A DNA stretch of 54,340 nt from Lingula anatina (GCF_001039355.2 NW_019774391.1:8899-63238); one strand, 5' to 3'; counted from the first letter of the stretch, positions 10,567-23,929 are shown. Program-made: numbers and translations. Notes: generated from the letters alone by a model not told the origin.

Positions 10567-11648
10567 CTGATAGGAGCTTAATGCTACTAGCACGGGTTTA
10601 CCTTGATTCCAATGTTCAACAAAGTATATGGACTACGTCATCAGTGAACCAAGGATGGATGAACCTACGCAAGATGATGTCAGCAGAAAGTCGTAGAATT
10701 AGTCCAAATTCCATCAACTTCTACAGCAGTCTCGTTAAGCGCACGAGATTTGCGTACGCACGGCGACCTCAGCTGCTGCTATTGTCTAAACCTGACTAAA
10801 CTACAGCCTGCCGGTTATTGTAGGCCTATACATACATGGACAAAAGGCCCTCCACCTAGCCAGCTAAGTAAGCTTTATCAGTCTCGTCAAATAAATCAGT
10901 TTACCTGTGCAACCGGTCGCCCTGTGATATCAATTTGTGACACAGTTAACGTATTGATCTATAGACTGACCTTTGACCCAACAGACGAATTGTGCGGGGA
11001 TGCGGATAATCTACGCGGGCGTCAAAAACCATTCAGACTATCTTTATTTGATATGTTTTATAACTTTTTCCATTTAAGAAAAGGTTGTAGTTCTCGAAAT
11101 TTTACTACATGTATATATTTTCGTTCTAGTGCTGAGTGGCATGAACAGAACGTAAACAGTTTTCAAATGAAATAAGGTCAATACGTGTATTTACCAAAGG
11201 TAAATATTTTTAAGTAGTGAGGGGGGGGGGGGTCACTAGTTATCGGCACTCAATCACTAACTGAAACCAGAGAAAGCACAATATTAAAATTCAGTTACTA
11301 AATTACGCAAAACTAACACCTACTTCTGATAGATATGTGTAATCGAAATACGTCTCATTAAATACTACTTGTATTAGATTAGAATAACTTCCAGGGCCGT
11401 AGCCTCCGGGGGGGGGGGGGGGGGGGGGAGGGGGNNNTCTGATTGAGCAATAAATAACAGTTAAAATGCACCAGAATGCAGTATTATACATACAGTTTTG
11501 AAAAATTTTCCACACCGTGGGAGGGGAACACAGCCTCCCCCCTCGGGGGCTTTGCACCCTTGTGTCCGCTTACTACCCCCCTGGCATTTTGCTCAGGCTA
11601 CGGCCCTGACTTCCCACTGTCACTGATCCTAGATAAATAAAAAGAGGA
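10567..11648. other. intergenic region with a G-run and small gap
   Basis: Between the minus-strand membrane protein gene and the 3' end of the transporter gene. It holds G-runs at 11221-11232 and 11408-11434, followed by three N (11435-11437), typical of failed sequencing through a homopolymer. A minus-strand AATAAA lies at 11043-11048. Open frames here have no recognisable features. Confidence 0.45.
11408..11437. repeat. poly-G run followed by 3-N gap
   Basis: G homopolymer interrupted once by A, running into three unresolved bases. Confidence 0.9.
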
Positions 11649-14497
11649 TCATTGCACAGGTCTCGTCAGCGGCAGTTCTTCCGAATCTTCGTTCGGCTGT
11701 TTCCGTAAAATGCAGTTCCGTATAAGCACCACTGCTCCGAAGCACAGAGCGGCGAAAACAAACACTCCGAGGTTGATATGGAAGACATAGTGGTAGGAGC
11801 CTGAGAGATCGTAGATCACACCTTGGGGGAAGACGAATAAAGAATATTTTAGTCTTACATGTAGCTAAAGCCCCCTTTACACTGGACGGCGTCCTTTCTG
11901 CGTCCCGTGGTACGGCCCCGTTTGAGAGTGAAAAAAAAATACTTTTCGTGCCGACAACTGGCCGATCACAGAGCATTCATTTCGCAACCGAAGCGATGTT
12001 TGTGCCTCCTTTCTACGACCACAACGATACCAGTTTCTTTGTCGCACAAAGGACGCAGAAAAGACGCCTTAAATTGTGAAGAGGGTTTAACAGATTTGAT
12101 TCTTATCATAAATATAAACTATCCATGGGGACTGGTTACTTCAGTACATTCGATGAGTGACTACTACATTATTTTTAAGAGAGATACATACATATCAATA
12201 CCCTTGCAATTTCAAAATGTTTCGTAACGTCTAAATCGTTTTATGTAGCCTAAATAACACTGAGACGCCTCTATAGTGATACGTTTAATAAAGAAATAAA
12301 TAATAAATAATTAAAATTATAATCCTGAGTAAGCGTAAGAGAGAGGTAAGAAACGTATAGTAACGCAACTAATAACATGACGTCACTATAAGTTGTGACG
12401 TGATACACGGGTATTTACCACCATGTATGATCAATGTGCCTCGGTATTATTTTAGCATAGATTGTGCCAAAAAGGGAATAACCCCCCCCCCCCCCCAGAA
12501 GTGTTAATCCTGAGGAAATATGGGTCAAAATATCTTACCCGTCATCCCGATGCCGACTATAATCCCGAGGCCAGAACCAACCCTGCTGACAGCAAACAAC
12601 TCCTGGGTGAACCATCCGTCTAGTACCTCACTGGAGGACGTGAACAGGACGGCCGTCATGGCGCCTGCCGTAAAACCAGCCACTGAAATACAAGGAACCA
12701 CTTAAGACCCTGAAACAAGTTATCAAACGTACTTTTTTGACGGGCTTGATATATATATGTTTAGGAACCATATCGATGATACCATTTCCTTCCTGCTTTA
12801 TTACAATTATCTTATTATGAGTAATGAAATACATTTATTGATTTACTTTATGTATGGCTGAGTCTGTGATAAATATCTAAAACTTTAGATTGAGTTTTGG
12901 GCATAATAACATATTTGTAATATTATCGTTGTACAAAAGAAAATGATAATAATAAATAAATAAATAAAACATTGATAGTACAAAGCTAAAAAATGTAACT
13001 TGTTAGCCAACTGCTAAAAGTACTTTTGCCAAGATACCTGTAATAAAGAAAAGCTCAATTAATATTCAAGAAAACTCAAATGTCTCAATAGTGAATACCA
13101 CTGAAATGCTCAGCTTACTACCTTAAAGGGATAACAACTCTTCGTATGAGATCTATATTTCACAGTAAAAACATTGTAAACAACTCATAGAAATATAATA
13201 TATTCTATTTTACCACACAAACGGTAGTTTGAGCAATTATTCTGAAATCTGTGCTTGCCATCGGACCATGTGGCCTCCATAGATGCCTATACTCAACAAA
13301 CATTTTAGAAAAAAAACCAGGGACTAACTTTGAATGTGCAAATGGATTCATTATCCATTGGGAAGTATGGGAAAATTGTTGTTTACCACAGGAGAATTCA
13401 TTTTTTGGCCAAAATGAACAGTTGTTTTCCCTTTAAGTTGCGATTGCCGTCCGGCTCAGAACCGTGTGCGCGTGCTTACTTACCAACACAGAATATCACC
13501 AGCTGATAATATAACGTGGCAAACCCTGCAGCGAAATTCTCCAGACCAAGAAGAAGGCAGCAGGCGATATTAAGATACATGACTCTCTTTTTAAATAGTC
13601 TGTCTCCTAAAAATGAAGTAAACAACCGTCCGCAGAGATCGGCTGAGGAATATATAGTAACTGTGGCCGCCGCTGTCATCTTTGCTACGCCCAGCGTTTC
13701 CAGATGTTTCACCTGGTAAAAATATCGTAATCCAATTAATTTTTTGGTAAAAATTCATTTCATCAATTTGAAAATATTCAAAGATTAATTGCAAATATAT
13801 CTATTGTATTTATTATTTTTTTGGATTTAGCAATGAACTGTTTATGTATTCGCTGTAATGAATTATATTTTAAAAAATAAGATACAAACATTTATTTATT
13901 TTCTTACCATGATAAAGACAGGAGTAAACAAGGCCATTGAACGGGTAAACATGGTTATAACATATACACTTGCGCTTAAAACAAATAGGCATTTAGAAGG
14001 TTTCATTGAATCTGGTTCGTCTTTGATTAAGCTTGTCTTGTCATTTTCGTCTTGGTCCTCGTTTTCCCGAAAGGTGGCAGCAGCAGTGCAGCCGACGGTG
14101 AAAATTAACGTGGCGTAGACAGCAAAAGTACATTGCCAGCCTATGGATGTTATCATAGCTTGGATAATGGGGTTAAATATAAGTGAACCTGAAAATAACA
14201 TGTAACGGATAAGTTATTTGGTAAATAACACCAATTTTATTTTATCTATCTTCTGAGGCTGACGTTTTGTAAGAAGACGTTCAAAAAATAATAGCAATAA
14301 AAAACAAATGATTTACTGACAGACGTTTTAGAATAAAATCTTAACGTAGCAGCATATCTGCCTCAAAACTTTCGCCATCTTATGTACAAAAGGAATATTA
14401 CTTTACGGAGCGTCTGTCCCTTATTTGAGCGCAACGGGATTCACGGTTTGAAAGTGTTTATTTTATTTAATTTTATTATTATCATTATTATTATTAC

Positions 14498-14541
<44 letters not shown>

Positions 14542-15756
14542 TTTGCTGAACAATATTATAAAACTGACCCAAACAAAATGAGATCATCGGGAGACTAGAC
14601 GTCAGAATATAATACTTATGGTCACGGTGAAAGTACTGAGACAGCAGGAAAAACGGCGGGTTGTTGGTGAGCAGGGCCCCACATCCTCCCAGGAGCCCGT
14701 ATGTGAAGAACAGCTCCAGCGGTTGATCCACGACCCCCGAGAGGGCGACACCTAGCGACAGCAGGAAGACACCAATGAATACTGTTCTGCGGGCGCCTAT
14801 CCACCGTGTGAGCGCCAGCGCTATCGGGGTTCCTATACTGATGATACCGTACGCCGTGGAACCGATGATACCTGAACGAGAAAAAAAATTGATCACGTAA
14901 CATGATAAAGAACAAATCAGAATAATATGTGTCTGCTAATGAACAGGCATTGTAAACAGATTTAGCGTTTACTAAGAAAAAAGAAACCGATGATCGCTGG
15001 ATGAGAAATAAGATTGGCCATGTGTCATAGTATTAACAAATATGTCTGAGAGAGAAGATAGAACATACACACACGGAGAGAACATCATTATTTTATCAAT
15101 CGGGCGGCCGAGCAGACAGTTAAGACATAGACTGCATTCCCAGAGATTTAGATCGATCCATCCGGATCGACCTAACTCCCCGGGGGTTCACGCTAAATTG
15201 CTGTCAATCGAGCGCGCACCATAGTTAATTACCCCCTTACAGCTTGTAGTAGGCGGGACGGACATTTACGCCGGCTAAGCTGACAGTAATCTAGTGAGAC
15301 TCCCACGGGATAGATCGATCTAAAATCTGTGGGAATGGGGTCATAGTGACCGACCAAAATGCAAGTAATCATGTTGTGTTCTTCAGTTTTGTAGACTACT
15401 TATTTATCAACATATATCTGGACAAAAAAATTGCATTCAAGTCTTAATGGGTTATATGCTAGGCAAGATTATTCATGCTCCATGCTATTTATAAAGATAA
15501 CCCTAATCGCCGGCTCCGTTATTTTTTTATGCGCCTGGGCATCAGCACTGGAGAGTATCTTTTTAAAATGATACTTAAAAGACATTAAAAAAACTCTTTA
15601 CCTACCAAAGAAAGCCATGTTTGGTTCCTGAAACACGTTGCTGAACGTAGCAAGAAACTCTCCGTATGACGTCAGCATACCGTGTATGGTCGTTCTCATG
15701 GCAACGGCAAATACGAGGATTACCCATCCCCACGATGTATCACCCATACAGCCCAT
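11649..15756 (-). CDS. monocarboxylate transporter-like protein (SLC16 family, MFS), complete
   Basis: Six coding exons on the minus strand: 15756-15606, 14871-14569, 14188-13908, 13712-13484, 12682-12539, 11821-11649. Junction phases are 1,1,0,1,1 and total length is 1281 nt, i.e. 426 residues plus TGA. The start has an in-frame TGA five codons upstream. Residues 5-12 (GDTSWGWV) match the TM1 signature of SLC16 proteins. The segment SQYFHRDHKYYILTSS fits the TM5 signature region (YFxKRR-type). Hydrophobic segments fit 12 passes with a short acidic central loop (about residues 192-217) and a cytoplasmic tail ending in acidic/polar residues. Family members move monocarboxylates or related small metabolites across the plasma membrane, often with protons; the substrate here cannot be told. 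Introns carry a family B repeat (15130-15342) and a family A repeat (13123-13436). Confidence 0.93.
13123..13436 (+). mobile_element. family A element, copy 2
   Basis: Begins TTAAAGGGATAACAACTCTT and ends in the degenerate reverse complement CCCTTTAA, both bounded by TTAA. Same orientation as the copy at 600-943 and alignable along its length. It sits in the transporter gene intron between exons 13712-13484 and 12682-12539. Confidence 0.72.
14473..14542. repeat. (ATT)n microsatellite
   Basis: ATT repeat with interruptions in the transporter intron, ending 27 bp from the donor of exon 14871-14569. Confidence 0.9.
15130..15342. mobile_element. family B foldback element, copy 2
   Basis: Inverted relative to the copy at 7180-7412. 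Ends are GACTGCATTCCCAG and GTGGGAATGGGGTC; flanked by ATA at 15127-15129 and 15343-15345. Located in intron 1 of the SLC16-like gene. Confidence 0.75.
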
Positions 15757-16916
15757 GTTTAAATGACGTCAGCAGTCAACCGCTTTGCTCTTTCTTGATA
15801 TAGTTCACTTGTCGTGCGTTCGTATAAGCTGCATTTCCTTTTTGCACTTGAAGTAGAATGCAAATGCATTTCAATCTATACATGCATATGGCGCAAAGTC
15901 CCCAATACCATGCACAAATTTATAACAAACAAATCTTGTTCAAGCTTACAGATTTTGAACTCTATGAACCCTATGATGAATAAAATGAATGAATTTTGGT
16001 ATGTTCTAAAAGTAATATAATAAATGGAACATGTTTTTGATATATATGTAGATTTCAGTATAAGGAACAGATAGATAACTGGATAACCGTCTGGCGAGAC
16101 GTTAATATACTTTTCATGTCTTAAAACATTTATTCCACTTTTTGTCACATTAATATTGCTTTGATACTTCATCTGATACAACTGCGAGATAAATGTCCAT
16201 AAAAACCACTTCAGAAAAAGAATAATAAAAACATCGTATCTAAAGTAGGGTATATTTGCTCTGCCATATTTGTAAATGCGGGATTGTAAAAGAAGAAGAA
16301 GAAAAAGTTGTTTTTTTTTTTTTTTTGTATCAGTGGAGCAGGGTAATTTGACCTTTTTAATGTTTTAAGTATACATAATAAAAACGCGGAGACTCTACGC
16401 TCCATTCATCTTCTTTGTATTTATTATTTCTTTTTGCTTTGTAAATCTATCAACAAGAAAGGAGCAAAAACTGATCTGCAACCGAGAAATTTAGTAACAC
16501 GACTTAATTTTAAGCTCGGTGTAATAATGCCTTTATAAAAATGATAAGAGATTGCAGAAATATTCTTTTTTATATATTTTATTTAAATATACGATAAGGT
16601 TATTCAAATGTTGAGTTAAATTTTGATAGGATTGAGTATTATACCGATTCTAAAAAATTTAAATAACCTTAAAGGTTTAGCAGCTAGCCATCCTGATCAA
16701 GAAACATTGAGACATTGATTACTTTTGTGATTTGGTATATGTTATTATTATTTTTTCTCTTTATTTTCAGGTGGAAAAGTCGAAGGGCCGGAGTAAATTT
16801 ACAGAAAAAAATTGTAGAGAAAATACTTTTACTGATAAGGCCTAAATATGTGTGGATACAGAAATAAGATGAAATATTATTTGTTATTCTTCAATAGATC
16901 TGCTTGTTACCTGAGA

Positions 16917-16917
<1 letters not shown>

Positions 16918-16977
<60 letters not shown>
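16918..16977. repeat. (ATT)n microsatellite
   Basis: About 20 uninterrupted ATT units followed directly by a short TG run. Confidence 0.9.
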
Positions 16978-17767
16978 TTGTGTGTGTGTGTATCTAACCC
17001 GAATAATTATTACGATTTTATTCCCAAGTAAATTTTATTCGTAAGATTTATGCATAAAGAATAAGGATCACAGACCTAGATAAAATTTACGGCATTACTA
17101 TTTAGATGCGTTGAACAGAAAATGTAATATATTGTATGTACCATATCATGACTTTTCGTTTTTTCATGATGGATTTAAAGAGATGAAAAATATTATATTA
17201 GTAGGGGAAGCGTGTAGAAACCTCCCTCAATTCTATATTGTGTAATGATATTTTGTCAACATCAATTTTCTCCTGTCTATGAAAATATTTTGTTACATAC
17301 TCAATTTTTTTGCCTGACATAGATGTATAATTTAGATGTGATAAGTGGAAACCCACGCCTGTTAATGTTGCACTACAATATGTACGTAAATCATTTGAAG
17401 CCAGTGTGGCACTCATATGGATTCTACTTTTGAAATAAAGGGAATAAAATGTGAATATTATGCACAGTAAAGAGATTTGCAATTGAAGGTGTGAGGTTAT
17501 TTGTTATGTTTCTTTCTGCGTGTGAAGTGAAAATCCCTCCAAGCGAAGGTCCATTAGGTCATTACTGCTCTGAGGGAAGGAAAAGTTAATTTCAAACTAA
17601 GATCTAATATACCGTTTACTAAGATCTAATACATCCGTTTATTAGATCTTAGGTTCAAAGTATGCCTTCTTAATAAAATAATCTGCTCTTTTTGCTGTGC
17701 GGGTTGCGATTATGATATAGCCACAATGAAGATATATAAAAAAAAAACGAAATGGTGCTCTGTTAAT

Positions 17768-17830
17768 ATGACGGTCTGGGCCCGTGCTAGGTATATCAAA
17801 TGACGGTCTGGGCCCGTGCTATGTATATCA
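17768..17830. repeat. 32-bp tandem duplication
   Basis: Two adjacent copies of a unit that begins ATGACGGTCTGGGCCCGTGC and ends in TATATCA; they differ by one base (CTAGGT versus CTATGT). Confidence 0.85.
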
Positions 17831-18479
17831 TGTGACTCAAACCGCCCTCAATAACATGGTGCCGTAACATTTATCAACATATATGACTTTGAGTGTTGAT
17901 CAAAACAAGCAATTTCCGTTTAAACTGGATTCATTGTTTAATCTCTCGGGGTTGTAAATTAATGAGGAAAAAGCATCCATGTCTATCTAGTATCTCAGGG
18001 AAGACCATTCTGTATTGATTATTTTGCTCAGACATGATAAATAGAATTGCTTTTTGATAGCCCCCTTTCTCCGCCGTATTATTCGAACAGTTTTTGCGAC
18101 AACGGCATTTTCTATAGTTTGCCCAATATGGCAACTTTGTAATCAACTTAAGGGACTGAATTTCAATTCACAAACCTTCGTGAAATATAGTTATAACCAA
18201 AATTTGACAAACCAAGTTGTGTCAGCGAAATAGATAAGCAGAAGCTATTAACTATAACTATATACATTACTCNGCGCTCTTAGATTAGTTATTTTGTTGA
18301 TGAAAATTAATTCACGGGAGTTCAGTTATTAATTAAGATGAAAGTCAGTTTGGACGGTTCATAACAATGTATAGAATGACATTGACGCTAACATTAACCG
18401 CCATCTGCAAACTACAAGAACATCCTTTCTTAAGAACTAATTAATCTAGCACCAGATGGGATATTTAGGCACTCACCTC

Positions 18480-18935
18480 TTTAAAAGCGCTGTGCTGGTA
18501 TCCAGAAAAGATACGCTCTTCACCTCGCGCCAGTTTCGTATATATTAACCTTGCTCTTCCTCGAGTACCACACGCCTGTGGTTTTTCATACTGATACCGG
18601 CGTTTATCGTCGGACGACACTACGCGGCGGTTAATGTCCGGGAAGAGAGCGTCTTGTGGACGTCCAATTAATGGTCTCGCTGAAAAATCCACCCTCTATG
18701 GCCGACCAAGCGTATTCGGCATGTCAAATTGACTGATGAAGTGACCGGAATTTTCGATAATGTCGTAAATTTTCTCTGCGATCGATCGCTGCGGGCACGT
18801 TACAAGTGTTGCGTCAACAGAGGAGAAGGCATTGCTACGAGCTTCTCTGTCGCAATGCCGGTTGATCATTACTAAAACAGACAGACGCAATAAAGTTTTC
18901 AATTCTATTAACACAAAGCTCGTGTTTACTTCCAC
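18480..18935 (-). other. possible upstream exon or GC-richer island (minus strand)
   Basis: A GC-richer block within AT-rich sequence. On the minus strand two open frames meet at about 18694, and the second (from ATG at 18692) runs into a strong donor AAAGAG|GTGAGT at 18479/18478. It could be a first, perhaps untranslated, exon of the SLC16-like gene, 2.7 kb upstream of its start codon and on the same strand. That start codon has an in-frame stop just before it, so this block would not add coding sequence. I do not recognise the encoded peptides. Confidence 0.25.
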
Positions 18936-20983
18936 GGATTATTTTTGTCCTTCATTCACTGTTGATATATCTAATGTCAGGGTCTTGTTTGAATGACATA
19001 ACCTTAGACTATACTTTAAAATATTGTTATGTGGAGACTTTGAGACATCAATACTTATTATACCAGGATTAGGAGTCAAGAGAAAAAACACACGATACAT
19101 TGATTACAATATCATTTACCCAGGAGAGAAATGAAAACAACACTTTCATTTCCATATAGACGTTATGTTGAATTATAGGTTAGAAACACAAGGCGCTTTT
19201 CCTGTATAATATCCGATCAGCGTTTAGATACTGCAGTTTGCGTTCATTTTTTTTTTTTTCTGAACCAAAGATCAATTCCATCTTTGATGATGCACTGAAA
19301 TTGAACAGCCATTGATTGGAGAACAAGTCAATTACCACATCTTGCTTGGCGGCGGTGCTTAAGTCAAAAACACACAAAACACTTTGTATTAAGCAATTTG
19401 AATAAGGATGTAAGGACGAAAATATGGCGTTACGAAAGGTCGAGTGCGGTGTAACGCCTGAACAGCATTAATACTTGACTAACGCTAATAGGAGCGTACT
19501 CAGGAAATTAGTTAATTAGATCAGTGTCATCTCTGTAATAGCTAAATTTCATTTTCTCTATTATCGCAGCAGCAGTAAGCAATCCATTAAGGAAATTAAA
19601 ATGACCTGTAGCTTCAAAAATGTCTGGGAAATGATACACAGATCATAGGCGAGTCTATTATTCATGAAATATGTTCTGTAGACTTTACAAATAAAATACA
19701 AAGCTGAAATTATTAATTTAGATTTAATACCAAAGCACAGCGATGGCAAGTAACTATTTTTTTACCAAGGTCGTGCAGGGTGGAGATCGAAAATAAAAAA
19801 GTGTCATTATAAACACGAAAAAATGGCTGTGTGATTGGTGTTTTTAAAATGCCAGGCAATAAAATACCGTGCAAATAAGAAAGCGTTTCAGCATTTTGCT
19901 TGGATCTCCCTGTAAAGGCAAAACTATTAAGTCATACGTGTACGTGATTTGGGGTGCTGTAAGTGTCTCTAATTCTATAATGGATATCCCCGAGGTATAA
20001 CATAATATCTACAATTGTAATATGATATGACTCAACGCCATTAACTTGTTTGGATCTTGGCAACATTTGTCCTCGTCTTTCTTTCTCACCTGATTGCGTG
20101 ACAATTTAAACCACAGACATCAGTTCCACCCCGTGAACCTGTTGTCCTAAATTGCATGTGAAATTAGATTTGGGTGAATTACTGTTGTGATTGGATAAGT
20201 GAGCATTTTTTATTTTGTAAATCTTCTATAGTGACAAGAAAAGTCCCAGCATCTATGGTTTAACAGTCACAGCAGTCGTTGAACCCTGGATTACGTAACT
20301 TGCTTCATTTTTTACCGTGGGGTATTTTATGTTATCATCACCGAGGGTGTCGTCAGATACTTCTCCAATTATTGCTGTATGAGACACAGCCTCTTATATT
20401 GTTTCTCCAATCTGGTTGTCCTTATTTTCGTGACTGGTATATGCTATTAAAAAAACATGAGGCAGAACAGAAACCAACACTATCTGACATTTGTTTCGGA
20501 GAAAACCGTTTGACCCTGTCTCAGATTTGATACGATAACAGAACTTGATATTTTGACAACTTTGACTTACCCAACAAAAGGTTTCAGAATTAATAGTGAA
20601 TTTGAAGCTCAAAGTGCATTACATGAATGTCATCGAATAATTACGAAGTTATCGCCTTAATTTCAACTTATAAAAAGATAGAGAAGCATTCAATATGATG
20701 TCTGCTGACAAGCTAGAATAAAAAAAAAGAGCAAGCAAGAATAAACGTAATGAGAAAATGAAAAAATATATATACGTGATATGAATAAGGATGTTAGAAG
20801 TAAATCACATCATGGTTATTTAGAAACGTTTGTAATTAAGGTGTGGCGAAGAGTTTGACGTCATAATTATTGACCTGGTGTTTAATTTAGATATTAATTC
20901 TAATTTTCAATAAACTTAGAAGAAGATTTATTTGCAGAGTATGGTATTTTGATAACTCATATTTAGTATTCCTTTGATTTCCC
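18936..20983. other. no gene recognised
   Basis: AT-rich sequence with many stop codons in all frames. The few short open frames show no motif, and no ordered repeat was noticed. Confidence 0.4.
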
Positions 20984-21321
20984 TATAGGGATAACAACAG
21001 TTCATTTTGGGCAAAAAATGAATTTTCCTGGGGTAAACAACAATTTTCCTATATTTACTAATGGTTAATGAATCCATTGCGACATTCAAAGTTAGTCCCC
21101 CTCTTTTTCTTAAGAGTTTGGTTTTTAGTAATGTTCTCTTAAGAGATTTTTACAGAGTGTAGCCATCTATGGAGGTCACATGATCAGATGTGATGGCAAG
21201 CACGAATTTCTCAATAATTGCGTTTTAGTGGTAAAAAAGAATTTAATGTTTTTCTTCGACTTGTTTAAAATATATTTATTGTGAAATATGGATATCATAC
21301 GAACAGTTGTTATCCCTTTAA
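20984..21321 (-). mobile_element. family A element, copy 3
   Basis: Inverse orientation to the copy at 600-943. The right end is GTTGTTATCCCTTTAA with TTAA at 21318-21321; the left TTAA is mutated (CTATAGGG). The interior matches the other copies (AATTTTCCTGGGGTAAACAA). Confidence 0.7.
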
Positions 21322-21782
21322 TAATCTTATGATAAAACATTTCGGTATTGCCTGCAGGGGACGTAGAAGTGTAATGGGCCGGGTATGAATGAATGAACGA
21401 GTTAGTGTAATTGATAAACACCATCGACTGCGGTGAGTTATAGTTTGTTTAAAAAAACAATAGCTGCACTTCTACATCTGACCAACAATTCGTCAACCAT
21501 GCTCGCACTTTCTTCTCACAATTAATGAACCTGGAGATTTAATTAAAAGAAGGGCACCTTATATAAAATAAAATCGGATTTTTTTCTATGTCAATTTTAT
21601 GAAACCACGATTTAAAAAAACCTAAACTGTTTCATCTATGATGATTTTAGGACATCAAAATCACAAGGAGTTTCCTTTACATGCTATTAAATAGAACTCA
21701 TATCCTAACCTCTCCATGGCCGATAGTACAGAGGTCTGTATGACGGCCTTACTTGAAAAAAATTGAGCACTGTTTAATATTC

Positions 21783-21830
<48 letters not shown>

Positions 21831-23721
21831 GCGCACGCGCGTGTATGTGTGTGTGTGTGTGTGTGTGGCGAGAGAGAGAGAGAAAGAGAGAGAGAAAGAG
21901 AGTGAGATGTGATGCTTGGACGCCGCCGCCCAATTCCTACTGTGACACGCTTTCGCAAAGAAATTTCACCATAGGCATTGCTATTATTATCTTATTCAGT
22001 TTTTACAAATGCCATCTGTAGAGAACAAATACCAGCATACAGGCGCGAAAACATAGTATTTGATAGTTACACATGCGTAGCTAAGGCACAATTGGCTAAA
22101 AGGTTTTTTTTTTCATTTTGTAAATGCACCTTTACCGTAAACGAAATTAAATGTATTGAATAATGTGCCTAGAGTGTCGTTTGAGTCTCCTTAAGTTAAG
22201 AAAACAAACTTAACAAAGACGTCAGGAGAAACACTGTTGATTTCTATGCATGTCACGTGAGCGGTATTGTTTAACAGTGTAAACTGAACTCTTTGTAGCT
22301 TGGTTTTTATAAGGATGAATGTTACAGATTTCTCGTGAGAGGACCGAGTTAAATGTTGGGGTTCTCGAGGCCAGCAGAACACTGGGAGGTACGGGTCGCG
22401 GGCCAACAAGCAGTCAAGTTTCCCGTGTGGGTGGTTTTTCTGAGGCCACGTTCGCTTGAGACTGCAAATAGTTCACACATCGTAAGTACTCAAATCAGCC
22501 TTTCTCTCTATCCCTAGTAAAAATAAGAGATTTGTGAAAGGAGTTAAAAACAACGATGATGAGCGTTGATTCCGTGACCTAATGTGTGCCGTAGAAGCTC
22601 AGACAGCAAGCCGAGGCTGAGGTCGGACAGGTACGTCAGTTGACCCTGCGGTGTGTGTACAATGTAAGCTGTCGCTGGTAACCAGAAGCTATACTTACAA
22701 AACAATGTAAGCCCAAACATTGGTCTCATTTTTATTACTATTATTATTTTTTTATCTTTTTTATTTTTTATTTTGCCAAATAATGTGTGCTCTACATTGA
22801 CCACGGAGGCGTGGAGTTAACAACAGTTTACCATAAGTTATATATCACGAAAGTTATGGTTATTGTAACAAAACAACGATGTCTTCGTAACAGTGAAATG
22901 CCGTAGCTTTGTAATAAACTGAAATAGACATATCTTCATTTGTAATTAGAGTCAGGTTTCTTTTGTGCACCACGCCCCGTACTATAACCCCGACACTGAA
23001 TATCACGACAAGTATAACCACAGGGCGGACCGTTCACCCATACTGAGAAAGTGTAATTCCGTTAGATTCTAGATAAATACAAAATATGTCTTTAGACGCA
23101 ATGAAAGAGCGGTGATAGGTCAATAAACAAAACCTGTTATTTATTTCTTTATCCTGCAAATAGATGTTCTGCCGGTGCGCATCGTTTGATAAAAAAAAAT
23201 TTGCTGGACAATTCCTTTTTTTTTGTGTGAAACTGGCTGACATGCGTTAGTTAAGACAGGGACATCTTTCAACCGAGAATCAGGCCTACTGTTGTCAACA
23301 CAATGCATGGTTCTTTTAGGGAATATACCGGACAATTGACTTCACCATGATATAGAATTATGTCAGTCCCAGCTGGAACAGTATTCCAGGTCCGACGTTG
23401 AAGGCCAACTTGTGTTCTCTCGGACCACTGGGCTCCGGTCTGAAGACTGCCACGTCTGAACACCTCCGAGTGTTGGCTCGCTGGATGACGCCACTTTTGA
23501 TTCCCTGTCCAAACGCGTCTTCAGATCATTCCATTCGTTTTTTAATCCATTAATTCACTCATTCATTCAATTGTTAAGCCAAGTTCACTGAGGTCAGTTC
23601 AGGTTGTATGATGGGTAACAAGGTCACCCCGGCTCAGCGGGTAGACGGTATCTGTGGCAGAACTCATGGCACCGCCCAACACCTGCCGCGTGGACCCCTT
23701 GCTGCCCGCAGGGTGCGTTCC
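21322..23721. other. no gene recognised; microsatellites
   Basis: Holds a long TG/CG/GA compound repeat at 21784-21907. A somewhat GC-richer stretch lies around 22570-22700 without a recognisable reading frame. No RNA gene or exon supported. Confidence 0.4.
21784..21907. repeat. (TG)n, (CG)n and (GA)n compound microsatellite
   Basis: TG repeat to about 21828, a short GCGCGCACGCGC block, TG again to 21867, then a GA run to 21907. The alternating purine-pyrimidine part can take up Z-DNA form. Open frames across it are artefacts. Confidence 0.9.
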
Positions 23722-23929
23722 CACGCGCCGTCCCTGCAGGGACACAGTAATTAAATCTCAGCTCAATTCTACCGGTCGAGGGACAACGCTTGGGGGGGGG
23801 GGGGGGGGGGGGGGGGGGTAAGAGGCGGAGAGACCCATTACAGGATTAGCGGTATTCCTTTCATGTAGGTCCGCCATATTTAGGTCGCGGCCTAGCTAGC
23901 ACTCGGTTCTTCTCGATCTGAATGGTCCC
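23722..23929 (-). mobile_element. family C palindromic element, truncated copy
   Basis: Shares its central CCCTGCAGGGA motif and one full arm (CATGTAGGTCCGCCATATTT, GGCCTAGCTAGCACTCGG, ending GAATGGTCCC) with the element at 37083-37392, in the opposite orientation. The other arm is missing. A 27-base G-run (23792-23818) has grown at the arm/centre junction. Confidence 0.7.

Larger units (their letters stand above)
15757..18464. other. 5' flank of the transporter gene; no gene seen
   Basis: AT-rich. A CRE-like TGACGTCA (15765-15772, palindromic) lies close to the transporter start codon. An (ATT)n tract spans 16918-16977 followed by a short TG run. A 32-bp direct repeat is at 17768-17830, and a 23-bp tandem plus inverted AGATCTAAT motif at 17597-17652. 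One ambiguous base at 18273 is outside any feature. No supported exon. Confidence 0.5.

Noticed and set aside
10485-11175. Plus-strand open frames of 104 and 141 codons
   Set aside because: Antisense to the membrane protein exon or featureless; no domain and no supporting splice sites.
11629-11976. Minus-strand open frame of 115 codons
   Set aside because: It is a shifted frame over the last transporter exon (11821-11649); the frame that agrees with the upstream exon phases is the correct one.
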